Positions 5,399 through 12,295 of a stretch of DNA of 13,006 bases are shown in pieces. This stretch comes from Candidatus Uhrbacteria bacterium RIFCSPHIGHO2_02_FULL_57_19 (GTDB lineage: Bacteria; Patescibacteriota; Patescibacteriia; 2-12-FULL-57-11). Position 1 is the first letter of the stretch, and every line of letters starts with the position of its first letter. The stretch covers positions 1 to 13,006 of the forward strand of contig MGDZ01000069.1 in NCBI GenBank assembly GCA_001791115.1, in the 5' to 3' direction. Made by a program: the position numbers and the translations under genes. A model generated the notes under the pieces. That model did not search any database and was not told the origin of the DNA. It saw only the letters and a program-made list of their open reading frames with translations.

Positions 5399-6952
5399 AT
5401 GCGCAAGGGCTTCACTTTTATTGAGCTCCTGGTAACCACCACCATCATTGGTTTGATTTCCGTTACCGTTACCGTCGGAGTCCAGGAGGCCATGCGTTAC
5501 GCGCGAGACATCAAGAGGATCGCCGACGTGGGGACCATCCGCACCGGGCTCGAGCTTTTCTACGACACCAACCTGTTTTATCCCATCGACCGGGTGCCCG
5601 GGCCGGACGGTCTCTTTCTGGGACAGCCGGAAACCAAGGTGCTTTCCGATCTTGGTTTTGCCTCCATGCCCGGCGGTTCTCCTTACCTCCTGACTGTTCC
5701 GGCCGACCCCTTGGAAAATAAACAAATCATCTACCGCTCGCTCCAACTGGATGGCAAAGATTGCGATGTTCCGCCTTGTCACACTTTTGAATTGATTTTT
5801 GAGCTGGAACAAGAAACCGGCGGCCTGCCCCAGGGGCGGGTGGTTTTTTCTCCTGAGATTTCCGGCGCCGCCGCCCGGGCCGTTCGCGGCTCATTGCCGG
5901 TTGTTTCCTTTTCCTTTGGGCGGGCGGTGACCTTGGGCGCTGTGCGCACCGCCGAGATTTTGGCCGAGACGGCCCGGGGAGTCGCCGACAACCCCAACGT
6001 GGAGACGGCGGCAACGGTTATCGTCGCTCCGGCGGCCACGGCCGCGGTGGTGGCCAACGCCGTTACCTTGCTTCCTTTGGCCCGCATTCCGCAATTTCTC
6101 ATCTACTTTTTCAGCCAGCCCTTTCTTCTCCTTTTCCGCAAGCGCCGCCGTTCCTACGGCATTGTCTACAACGGCCTCTCCAAGATCCCGGTGGATCTGG
6201 CCATTGTCCGCCTGCGCGATCTGCGCACCAACGCCGTGGTTCGCTCGGCAGTCACCGACCCCCATGGGCGATATCAATTTTTGGCTCCGCCCGGAACTTA
6301 TCGCCTGGAAGTGGCCAAACCCGGTTTTGATTTTCCATCGGATACTCTCCGCGGAAGAAAAGAGGATGGTCAATTTATTGATCTTTATTTTGGCGATCCG
6401 ATCCGCGTCGAAGTCGGGGAGGGATTAACCAAGACCATTCCGCTTGATCCTCTCGGCGCTGATCTGCCGGATAGGACGCTTCTTCGGAGCGACCTGTCCC
6501 GCCGCCTGCGCCATGGAGTGGCTCTCTCCGGCGTGGCCTTGACCGCCGGCACGGCCATTGCCGTGCCTACGCCTCCGGTGTTCATCCTACTTGGCGTCCA
6601 TCTGGCGGTTTATCTTATTTTCCGCCGTCTGTCCGAGCCGGTGCGGGCCCGCGGCTGGGGCACGGTCTATGACGAGGGGAGCGGCAAACCAGTGCCGCAT
6701 GCCGTGCTCCGGCTCTTCGCGCTTCCCTACCATAAGCTCATCGCCAGCGCCGTCTCCGACGTCCACGGCCGCTACCATTTCCTGGTGGGCCAGGCCGAGG
6801 TTTACCTGACGGTTTCCAAACCGGGGCACATTAAAACCGAGACCGATCCCATTGACCTCTCCGCCGCCGCCGGACCGACGGTCATTGCCAACGATATTCC
6901 CCTCCGCCGCGAGCGGCCCATCCAGCTGGCTGACAAAGAACCTTCATCCTGA
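5399..6952 (+). CDS. Prepilin-type protein fused to two membrane / carboxypeptidase-regulatory-like units
   Basis: 517 residues. The start is chosen because MRKGFTFIELL is a type IV prepilin N terminus: prepilin peptidase would cut after Gly4, leaving Phe1 and Glu5 in the mature protein. The frame is open further upstream but overlaps the preceding gene there. Residues 8-28 are the pilin helix, and about 30-155 a pseudopilin-like soluble part with C122 and C127. Two similar units follow. Unit A has a hydrophobic stretch at 203-247 and an Ig-like domain at about 251-310 (SYGIVYN, VTDPHGRYQFL, VAKPGF). Unit B has a hydrophobic stretch at 376-408 and a domain at about 419-510 (WGTVYDEGSG, VSDVHGRYHFL, VSKPGH). 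HGRY and KPG recur at matching places, indicating internal duplication. Seven bases separate it from the upstream gene, with a weak AGGG ribosome-binding match. The role may be in pilus or surface assembly. Confidence 0.85.
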   Translation: MRKGFTFIELLVTTTIIGLISVTVTVGVQEAMRYARDIKRIADVGTIRTGLELFYDTNLFYPIDRVPGPDGLFLGQPETKVLSDLGFASMPGGSPYLLTVPADPLENKQIIYRSLQLDGKDCDVPPCHTFELIFELEQETGGLPQGRVVFSPEISGAAARAVRGSLPVVSFSFGRAVTLGAVRTAEILAETARGVADNPNVETAATVIVAPAATAAVVANAVTLLPLARIPQFLIYFFSQPFLLLFRKRRRSYGIVYNGLSKIPVDLAIVRLRDLRTNAVVRSAVTDPHGRYQFLAPPGTYRLEVAKPGFDFPSDTLRGRKEDGQFIDLYFGDPIRVEVGEGLTKTIPLDPLGADLPDRTLLRSDLSRRLRHGVALSGVALTAGTAIAVPTPPVFILLGVHLAVYLIFRRLSEPVRARGWGTVYDEGSGKPVPHAVLRLFALPYHKLIASAVSDVHGRYHFLVGQAEVYLTVSKPGHIKTETDPIDLSAAAGPTVIANDIPLRRERPIQLADKEPSS

Positions 6953-6956
6953 TAGA

Positions 6957-7718
6957 ATGGCCGACATGAACGCGCTTCTTGAGGTGAGGAATCTTTCCGT
7001 CCGGCTCAACCAGGCGGATGTCATCCGCGACGTTTCTTTTTCAGTGGAAGCCGGAAAAACCGTGGCGGTTATCGGCCCGAACGGATCGGGTAAAACCACG
7101 CTTTTCCGGGCGCTCTTGGGCATACTGCCCTACGAAGGGGAGATTATCTGGCACCGCCGGGCGCGCTTCGGCTACGTGCCCCAGCAGCTGGAGTTCGACC
7201 GGGCTTTTCCGCTGACCGTCCGGGAATTGTTTTTGCTGAAAAGGCCCCGAGCCGGATTTTGGCTGCCCTCCGAATCGGTTTCAGCTCTGATACAAAACGC
7301 GCTAAACCACGTTGGCGCGGAACACCTGGTCAATCGCCGGGTCGGCCATCTTTCAGGCGGCGAGCTCCAGCGGGTGCTCATCGCCACGGCCCTCTTCGAG
7401 AAGCCGGATGTGCTCTTTTTTGACGAGCCGACGGCCGGCATCGACATCGGCGGCGAGGTTACTGTTTACAAACTAATCGAACATCTGGCCGAGGAGCTGA
7501 AGCTGACCGTCTTTCTTATTTCGCACGACCTGGCCGTGGTCAGCCGCTACGTTGATCAGGTGCTTTGTATAAATCAGCGCCTGCTGTGCAGCGGCGCTCC
7601 GGAGAAGGTGTTGACCGCCGAACAGCTGCGCGCCCTCTACGGTTCCGAGGCGGCCGTTTATCGGCATGAACACGAGGAAGAAGAAGGTCGTCGCGGCCAT
7701 CACGGTCAACCGTTATGA
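6957..7718 (+). CDS. Zinc/manganese-type ABC transporter, ATP-binding protein
   Basis: 253 residues from the ATG at 6957; a second ATG at 6966 (MNALLEV) is equally possible and neither has a clear ribosome-binding site. Walker A is GPNGSGKTT (40-48), the Q-loop VPQQ is at 74-77, the signature LSGGE at 132-136, Walker B VLFFDEP at 152-158, and the switch His190 in SHD. It powers import (or less likely export) together with the overlapping permease gene. The C terminus is rich in His and Glu (HEHEEEE and GHH), often seen in metal transporters. The sequence resembles ZnuC/MntB-type ATPases, but the metal cannot be told from sequence. Four bases separate it from the prepilin fusion. No substrate-binding protein gene is adjacent. 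Confidence 0.92.
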   Translation: MADMNALLEVRNLSVRLNQADVIRDVSFSVEAGKTVAVIGPNGSGKTTLFRALLGILPYEGEIIWHRRARFGYVPQQLEFDRAFPLTVRELFLLKRPRAGFWLPSESVSALIQNALNHVGAEHLVNRRVGHLSGGELQRVLIATALFEKPDVLFFDEPTAGIDIGGEVTVYKLIEHLAEELKLTVFLISHDLAVVSRYVDQVLCINQRLLCSGAPEKVLTAEQLRALYGSEAAVYRHEHEEEEGRRGHHGQPL

Positions 7719-8506
7719 GCGATTCAACAACCTTGACACTCGTGGGATTGATGATCGCCCTGGCCGCCGGGCTTTTGGGAATTTTTGTCGTCTCGCGGCG
7801 GATGTCGCTGGTTGCTGACGCCCTGTCCCACGTTTCGCTTCCGGGAGTTTCTCTGGCGCTCCGTTTCGGTTTTGATCCTTTTTTCGGCGCTTTGGGCGTT
7901 TTGATTTTCGCGGTTTTGGGCATCGAGGGCATTCAGCGCCGCCGGCCTGCTCTGCGCGACACGCTTGTCGGCGTTACTTTCACCGCCGCCTTGGCCGTCG
8001 GCATCCTGATCGGGACCGACGAGGGGCTCTTGGAGAGTCTTTTTGGTTCCATCGAAAAGATGGATCGCGCTACCGCCCTCTCGGCTATTCTGGGGGGTTT
8101 GCTTATTCTCGGCCTTACCGCCGTCAATTTTCAGCGTTTCGCCAAAATCACCTTCTCCTCGGAAATCGCCGCCAGTGAGGGAATCTCCGTCAAACGGTCG
8201 AATCTTTTGTTTCTGCTTCTACTTGCTCTCTCTGTGGCCATCGGACTCAAAACCATCGGCGTTCTGCTTATGGGCGCGCTGATCATTTTGCCGGCGGCAA
8301 CGGCTCGCAACCTTTCGCGAACCTTGCGTTCGATGACCGTGGTCACGCTAATGGTGGCGGCGGCCGACGTGCTTTTGGGATTCCGGGTGGCCGAACAATT
8401 CAATCTTCTTCCGGGGCCAACGGTGGTTGTCATCGGCGCCCTGATTTTTTTGGTTTCGCTCCTGGCCCGCCCCGTTGAACAACACTTCCATCATGCCGGC
8501 CATTGA
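7715..8506 (+). CDS. Zinc/manganese-type ABC transporter, permease (ABC-3 family)
   Basis: 263 residues, mostly hydrophobic, with about seven to eight membrane segments, typical for ZnuB/MntC-like permeases. Family features include RRMSLVADALSHVSLPGVS near 29-47, ASEGISVKRSN in the middle and GVLLMGALIILPAATA in the second half, the last close to the family consensus. It forms the membrane channel that partners the upstream ATPase; the two genes share an ATGA overlap, so they are made in step. The C terminus EQHFHHAGH is rich in histidine and may bind metal at the membrane surface. The specific metal remains open. Confidence 0.92.
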   Translation: MSDSTTLTLVGLMIALAAGLLGIFVVSRRMSLVADALSHVSLPGVSLALRFGFDPFFGALGVLIFAVLGIEGIQRRRPALRDTLVGVTFTAALAVGILIGTDEGLLESLFGSIEKMDRATALSAILGGLLILGLTAVNFQRFAKITFSSEIAASEGISVKRSNLLFLLLLALSVAIGLKTIGVLLMGALIILPAATARNLSRTLRSMTVVTLMVAAADVLLGFRVAEQFNLLPGPTVVVIGALIFLVSLLARPVEQHFHHAGH

Positions 8507-9008
8507 CGCACAGATCGTCAGCGCCTTGAACCAGGCCGCCTCGGGGGCTTTTGCGCCTCTGGCCGTGGCCGCCGCCTCATGGCTTATTTATCTTCTGGCT
8601 GCCGGGGTTCTTCTTCCTCTGGTTTTCGAAAAGATGCGGGCCGCGGGGTTTCGCCTTTCGGCGAGAATCGTCGCCGGTACGGGCCTGGGGTTGGTTCTTC
8701 GCGCCATCTTGGGAAGCATCGCCTTCCGCCCTCGGCCGTTTGTCGTTTTTTCAGACATTAACAAGCTGATAGAAAAATCAGCCGATTCGCCGGCTTTTCC
8801 TTCGGGACACGCCGTGGCCGGGTTTGCCATTGCTTACGGACTGTTTCTTTGGAATCGGAGAGTGGGAACGGTCGCTTTGATTCTGGCCGCGATCATCGGG
8901 ATCGGGCGCGTCGCTGTTGGCGTTCACTATCCGAGCGACATCATCGCCGGAGCGTTGTTGGGGATTCTTGCCTCCTGGCTTGTATGGCGCATTACGAAAA
9001 GGGTATGA
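8493..9008 (+). CDS. PAP2-family phosphatase, likely undecaprenyl-diphosphate phosphatase type
   Basis: 171 residues from the ATG at 8493, overlapping the permease gene by 14 bases; a TTG at 8475 could add six residues. The PAP2 phosphatase motifs are RPRPF (79-83), PSGH with His106 (103-106), and GRVAVGVHYPSD with Arg139, catalytic His145 and Asp149. The lysine that opens the first motif in many PAP2 enzymes is not at the expected place, as also in BcrC-like proteins. It has five or six membrane helices and is a short, single-domain form. Likely reaction: dephosphorylation of undecaprenyl diphosphate or a related lipid phosphate, recycling carrier for cell-wall and polysaccharide synthesis. 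Its stop overlaps the next gene as ATGA. Confidence 0.87.
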   Translation: MPAIDAQIVSALNQAASGAFAPLAVAAASWLIYLLAAGVLLPLVFEKMRAAGFRLSARIVAGTGLGLVLRAILGSIAFRPRPFVVFSDINKLIEKSADSPAFPSGHAVAGFAIAYGLFLWNRRVGTVALILAAIIGIGRVAVGVHYPSDIIAGALLGILASWLVWRITKRV

Positions 9009-9478
9009 AAAAGAAAACATTGGTCGTCGTAAGCGGCGGGTTTGACCCGATCCATATCGGGCACGTGCGCATGATTAAAGCGGCGAAAAAGTTGGGAGAC
9101 AAGCTGGTGGTGATTTTAAACAACGACAATTGGCTCATGAAGAAAAAGGGGTATGTTTTCATGCCCGAAGAGGAGCGCAAGGAAATAATAGAGGCCATAG
9201 CCGGAGTTGATGGCGTTGTCCTAACCAAACACCCCAAAAATCCCAAAGATATGAGCGTGTGTGCCGAACTAAAAAAGATTCGGCCGAACATTTTTGCGAA
9301 CGGCGGGGACAGGAAGTCGGACAATACACCGGAAGTTTCCGTTTGCGGGGAAGTAGGAGCCAAAATGGTTTTTAACGTCGGCCAGGGCGGCAAGATGCAA
9401 TCCAGTTCTTGGCTTACCGCGAAGTATTTGAAAAAAATGTCGTCGGGCGGCGCCTGTCATCACCTCCGTTCTCGTTGA
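9005..9478 (+). CDS. Cytidylyltransferase-like nucleotidyltransferase with displaced C terminus
   Basis: 157 residues. SGGFDPIHIGHVRMI near 10-24 carries the HIGH motif of the nucleotidyltransferase fold that activates sugar, polyol or coenzyme phosphates with CTP or ATP. Other family marks are FANGGDR near the middle and QSSSWL near the end, equivalent to the ISS(S/T) motif. It resembles glycerol-3-phosphate cytidylyltransferase and the adenylyltransferase part of heptose-phosphate enzymes; the substrate is not clear. The start is the ATG in the overlap with the PAP2 gene; the frame is open upstream only as antiphase sequence. The family usually ends soon after the helix corresponding to KYLKK. 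Here the last 13 residues (MSSGGACHHLRSR) are out-of-frame reading into the remnant described at 9453-9577, so the native stop appears to have been lost. Confidence 0.85.
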   Translation: MKKKTLVVVSGGFDPIHIGHVRMIKAAKKLGDKLVVILNNDNWLMKKKGYVFMPEEERKEIIEAIAGVDGVVLTKHPKNPKDMSVCAELKKIRPNIFANGGDRKSDNTPEVSVCGEVGAKMVFNVGQGGKMQSSSWLTAKYLKKMSSGGACHHLRSR

Positions 9479-9577
9479 GACAGACGATGCCATCCTGCTT
9501 GCGTCCATGGGCCGAGCTCAAGATGTAAAAAAATCGTCGCCGAGATCGAACGGCGACGATGGAAAAAGTATCTTTAA
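9453..9577 (+). pseudogene. Frameshifted C-terminal remnant, mannose-1-phosphate guanylyltransferase-like
   Basis: In the +1 frame relative to the upstream gene this stretch reads PVITSVLVETDDAILLAS and then MGRAQDVKK. After one missing A in the seven-A run at 9527-9533 it continues IVAEIERRRWKKYL and a TAA at 9575-9577. This matches my recollection of the C terminus of mannose-1-phosphate guanylyltransferases (VDTDDALLV, RAQDVKKIV), which make GDP-mannose. The rest of the gene is absent, as the cytidylyltransferase-like gene lies directly upstream and runs into it. Inference: a deletion joined the two genes, and the remnant then lost a base. The identification rests on about 40 residues without any alignment search. 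Confidence 0.55.
9533..9560. other. Perfect 10-bp inverted repeat (possible terminator for the minus strand)
   Basis: ATCGTCGCCG (9533-9542), an 8-base loop and CGGCGACGAT (9551-9560). On the minus strand the hairpin is followed by seven T, like an intrinsic terminator, but no minus-strand gene ends nearby. On the plus strand it is followed by GGAAAAAG, which does not fit a terminator. It lies inside the guanylyltransferase-like remnant, so it could be chance coding sequence or a structure kept to separate transcripts. Confidence 0.3.
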
Positions 9578-9610
9578 GGGACCTCTTTTTAACTATTAAT
9601 CGTAAATTTT
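9578..9610 (+). promoter_or_regulatory. AT-rich leader with possible -10 element before the 7TM gene
   Basis: The sequence turns AT-rich here after the GC-rich genes. TATTAA at 9594-9599 could be a -10 box for the following gene, but I see no matching -35 and no Shine-Dalgarno sequence before the ATG at 9611. Confidence 0.2.
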
Positions 9611-10390
9611 ATGAGTCGAAAAATACTGACAATAACGGGCGTCGTGGCAGTAGTCTGGTGGCTGGCACTGCAGTTTATGGAACGGCACGACGCGCCGGTT
9701 AACTTCCTTTACAACGCGGTCTACGCCCTGCCGCCTCTAGTCGGCGCCTACTTCGGCTTCCGCTACGCGGCTCCGGCCTGGGGCGGCTGGAAGAGCGCGG
9801 TGGGTAAGGCGGTGATCTTTTTTTCGGCCGGCGCTCTGGCCAATGGAGGCGCGCTCATCATCTGGACTCTATATAACCTGGTTTTCAAAGTTGATGTTCC
9901 CACTCCGAGCGCGGCCGATATTGCCTGGTACCTGATGTACGCCACCGAGATCGCCAGCATTATTGTGCTTCTCTCCGTGACCGCCAGGCAGAAAGGGTGC
10001 AATACACTGATGGTCGGACTGATGGCCGCGGCCGTCTCTCTCCTATTTCTCGTGTTCGTGCGTCCGCTTCTCACCGGGACGGACTTCGTAACCACGGCGG
10101 TCAATGCCGGCTATCTGGTGGCCGACGCGGTGTTTATCGCCCTGATTTTGGTGGCCCTCACTTTGTGGACCGGCCACTTGTCGCTGTTTCTCAAATACGC
10201 CTTGCTCAGCTTTGGTCTCCGGGTAGTGGCCGACACTCTGTTTCTCTTTCGTCTGGAAGCGGGCACTTATTGGAACGGGGACATCTCGGATTTGATTTTC
10301 GCGGTCTCCGGCTTTCTCCAAGGATTGGCCATAATCCTGGCCATGCCGGTGGCGATTGCCCCTAAAGCGGCGTCCGCGTCGAAGGTATGA
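9611..10390 (+). CDS. Seven-transmembrane sensor-like membrane protein without output domain
   Basis: 259 residues with about seven hydrophobic segments. The pattern PSAADIAWYLMYATEI after the third helix, YLVADAVFIALILVAL before the sixth region, and EAGTYWNGDISDLIFAVSGF near the end resembles the 7TM input region found upstream of GGDEF, EAL and histidine kinase domains (PSxADxxYL, D-x-GxxxxGxxxDxxW/F). Here it ends at the membrane, with no signalling domain. It may signal through the protein encoded next, whose ATG overlaps its stop, or act as a lone membrane receptor. A function is not known. It is the first gene after the degraded region, so it likely has its own promoter. Confidence 0.8.
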   Translation: MSRKILTITGVVAVVWWLALQFMERHDAPVNFLYNAVYALPPLVGAYFGFRYAAPAWGGWKSAVGKAVIFFSAGALANGGALIIWTLYNLVFKVDVPTPSAADIAWYLMYATEIASIIVLLSVTARQKGCNTLMVGLMAAAVSLLFLVFVRPLLTGTDFVTTAVNAGYLVADAVFIALILVALTLWTGHLSLFLKYALLSFGLRVVADTLFLFRLEAGTYWNGDISDLIFAVSGFLQGLAIILAMPVAIAPKAASASKV

Positions 10391-10719
10391 ACAAACAGTC
10401 ACTTGCCGAATGTTCATCGGAGGCGATACTAACCTGCCATCAGTATCTGGCCGAAATCATCGGCGACTTTCCCGCTTCCAAAGTTTTGGAAGCGGCCATC
10501 GAAGAATTGCCCGAGAGTTCGCCTCTGCGGGCCATTAAGTTCGGAGACGGCGTCGGAGAAAAGGAGTTGGGGAACCTTTTCGCGCGGCTTGAGGGACTCA
10601 AGGGCCAGATAGAGGAGCTTCACCAGGCCTTCCGCAACCAGCTGGTGGATGTCATCGGCGCGCGAGAGACGGAACGGGCCACGGAACGGATTCGTTTGTG
10701 TCTTAACGAGTCTGAGTAG
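10387..10719 (+). CDS. Small helical protein of unknown function
   Basis: I do not recognise a family. 110 residues, soluble, charged and probably all-helical; about 58-105 (GEKELGNLFARLEGLKG onward) could form a coiled coil. Cysteines are at 9, 17 and 104. The ATGA overlap with the 7TM gene means the two are very likely co-translated, so it may be a cytoplasmic partner of that receptor-like protein. It ends two bases before the end of the convergent glycoside hydrolase gene, with no terminator between them. The reading frame has normal-looking codon use and is the only sensible frame in this interval on the plus strand. Confidence 0.7.
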   Translation: MNKQSLAECSSEAILTCHQYLAEIIGDFPASKVLEAAIEELPESSPLRAIKFGDGVGEKELGNLFARLEGLKGQIEELHQAFRNQLVDVIGARETERATERIRLCLNESE

Positions 10720-10721
10720 AT

Positions 10722-11720
10722 TCATTTCGAGAATAAGTCGCGCGTTTCATTCCAGATTTCCGGTCGCCCGTGTTGTTTCAGCCAGTACCACCATTCGGCG
10801 CCCCACAGATAGACCTCGGGCAGGCCGACCAGGCGGGCGAACTCGATATTGCGGCGGACGCGCTCCGGATTCATGGTCCGAAATTGCTCCTCGACCGTTA
10901 ATTCGGCGAGGGGTTTTTGGTTCCAGGGTTCGGCCTGCAGTTCGGTAATGATGATCTTCGGGCCGAGGATCCGGACCGCCTCGGCCTTGCGGCGGTAGAA
11001 ACCCGGAGTGAGCGGGTAATAGACTGTTCCGAAAAACTGGTTCCAGGCCAGCCGGTAGAGGGAGATGCCCAGAACATCAACCAAGTCAGCGGCGCCCACC
11101 CAGCTGGATAACTCTCCGCTTTCCGTGGTCATGACCGGATGATTGGGGTCGAGTTCCCGGACCAGGGCGATTTCCTGTTCCAGAAAAGCGCGGTCCCCGG
11201 GCGGACAGACGCCGAAGGAATCGAGCAGGGGTTCGTTTTCCACCTGCCAGACCTCAAGCGCCGGGGAATCTTTGGCGTGGAGGACGATGGCGCGGATGGC
11301 CGAAAGCGTCAGCAGGCGCTGCTGGTCTTCCGGCAGATTTTGGGCCCAAGCAGGGACGTGGCACTCCGGCCAGCGGGGGAGCCGCCGTCCGACGCCGAGA
11401 ATGACCCGGGCCTTGGCGCGTTCCGCTTCCCGCAGTTGCCAGTCAAGGTCGTCCCAGTTAAACTTGCCTGGTGACGGTTCGATTTCGTCCCAGTAGGCAG
11501 CCAGGCGCAGCCGGCGGACGCCGAGATCATCAAGAATCGCCCGATAGGTTTCTTTCCAGTCCAGGCCAAGATATTCCGCCTGGCGTTTAGCGAAAGTTAC
11601 GCCAAAATTGATCTGGTCGCGGCTGGGCAAATTATCGCGGATGACCTGGACGACGAACAGGACGGCAAAAATGAGGGAGACAGCGGCGACGGCGCCGAGA
11701 ATCAGGTTTCGTCTGCGCAT
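10722..11720 (-). CDS. Membrane-anchored glycoside hydrolase, clan GH-A-like
   Basis: 332 residues. Residues 7-26 form a signal anchor (LILGAVAAVSLIFAVLFVV), so the enzyme faces outward. The remainder fits a TIM-barrel retaining glycosidase. LRLAAYWDEIEPSPGKFNWDD near 71-91 is the usual early-strand motif. VENEP has the likely acid/base Glu163 after Asn162, and IITELQAEPW has the likely nucleophile Glu260; LWGAEWWYW near 305-313 gives the aromatic wall. This is closest to cellulase- or beta-galactosidase-like families, but I cannot name the family or substrate. It is the only minus-strand gene here; it converges on the small-protein gene with a 2-bp gap and diverges from the Nudix gene with 26 bp between start codons. 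Confidence 0.85.
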   Translation of the reverse strand: MRRRNLILGAVAAVSLIFAVLFVVQVIRDNLPSRDQINFGVTFAKRQAEYLGLDWKETYRAILDDLGVRRLRLAAYWDEIEPSPGKFNWDDLDWQLREAERAKARVILGVGRRLPRWPECHVPAWAQNLPEDQQRLLTLSAIRAIVLHAKDSPALEVWQVENEPLLDSFGVCPPGDRAFLEQEIALVRELDPNHPVMTTESGELSSWVGAADLVDVLGISLYRLAWNQFFGTVYYPLTPGFYRRKAEAVRILGPKIIITELQAEPWNQKPLAELTVEEQFRTMNPERVRRNIEFARLVGLPEVYLWGAEWWYWLKQHGRPEIWNETRDLFSK

Positions 11721-11746
11721 AGTGTGGATATTGTAGCATACCTGTT
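11721..11746. promoter_or_regulatory. 26-bp divergent start region
   Basis: The starts of the glycoside hydrolase (minus) and Nudix (plus) genes are only 26 bp apart. On the minus strand TGCTACAAT (11738 to 11730) fits an extended -10 box and would start transcription almost at the ATG, giving a nearly leaderless mRNA. On the plus strand TAGCAT (11734-11739) is a weak -10 candidate overlapping it. Neither gene has a visible Shine-Dalgarno sequence. Confidence 0.35.
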
Positions 11747-12295
11747 ATGAAACTTTGGGAAGTCATTTCGCGAGAGATTGCCTTCGAAAACCGCTGGTGG
11801 AAAATCTGGCACGAAAAGGTTCGGCTGCCCAACGGCGTGCTTATTGATTACTATCCGAACGAGACACCAGGTGGGGTGATCATCGTCGGCGTTACCCCGG
11901 CCGAGGAGGTCATTCTCCGGCGTCAGTACAAGCATGGGATCCGGGAAACCGTTCTGGAACTGCCCATGGGGCGGATCGATCCGGACGACAAAAGCCCCGA
12001 AGCGGCGGCACGGCGGGAGTTCCGTGAGGAAACCGGTTACGAATCGGAGGAAGCCGAGTCGCTGGGAGAGTTTCCCGTTTTTCCCACCTCGTCCACCGGC
12101 ACCTTCCATCCTTTTCTTTTCCGCGACGCCAGGCGCGTCGGCGATCCCGACCCCAATCCGCAGGAAGCCGGAGAACTAATGCTCGTTCCACTCTCCGAGG
12201 TTTGGGGGCGGCTGCGCGCCGAACGGACAACCTTGAACACTCTGGGCGCCATGGCCGTTGCTCTCGAACGCCTTGGCCGCCTTCCTTCATTATGA
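11747..12295 (+). CDS. Nudix hydrolase (ADP-ribose pyrophosphatase-like)
   Basis: 182 residues. The Nudix box spans about 75-98: Gly75, then REFREETGY with Arg90, Glu91, Glu94 and Glu95, the metal-binding core. Upstream, LRRQYKHG and ETVLELPMG match ADP-ribose pyrophosphatase-like members, which cleave nucleoside diphosphates linked to another group. The spacing between Gly75 and Arg90 is one residue longer than the consensus, and the usual middle Glu is Asp81, a mild deviation. The start has no ribosome-binding site but leaves the N-terminal beta strands (WEVISREIAFENRWWKI) intact. Its stop overlaps mltG as ATGA, so the two are co-expressed. Likely role: nucleotide sanitation or ADP-ribose turnover in the cytoplasm. 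Confidence 0.88.
   Translation: MKLWEVISREIAFENRWWKIWHEKVRLPNGVLIDYYPNETPGGVIIVGVTPAEEVILRRQYKHGIRETVLELPMGRIDPDDKSPEAAARREFREETGYESEEAESLGEFPVFPTSSTGTFHPFLFRDARRVGDPDPNPQEAGELMLVPLSEVWGRLRAERTTLNTLGAMAVALERLGRLPSL

Noticed and set aside
8771..8800. GC-rich stem (AGCCG with CGGCT) followed by TTT, as a terminator
   Set aside because: It lies inside the PAP2 coding region just before the essential PSGH motif, has a 5-bp stem and only a short T run; a terminator there would make no sense.
9533..9560. Hairpin as the terminator of the long plus-strand operon
   Set aside because: It is followed by GGAAAAAG on the plus strand, not a T-tract, and it lies inside codons of the guanylyltransferase-like remnant. 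It is listed only as an inverted repeat with low confidence.
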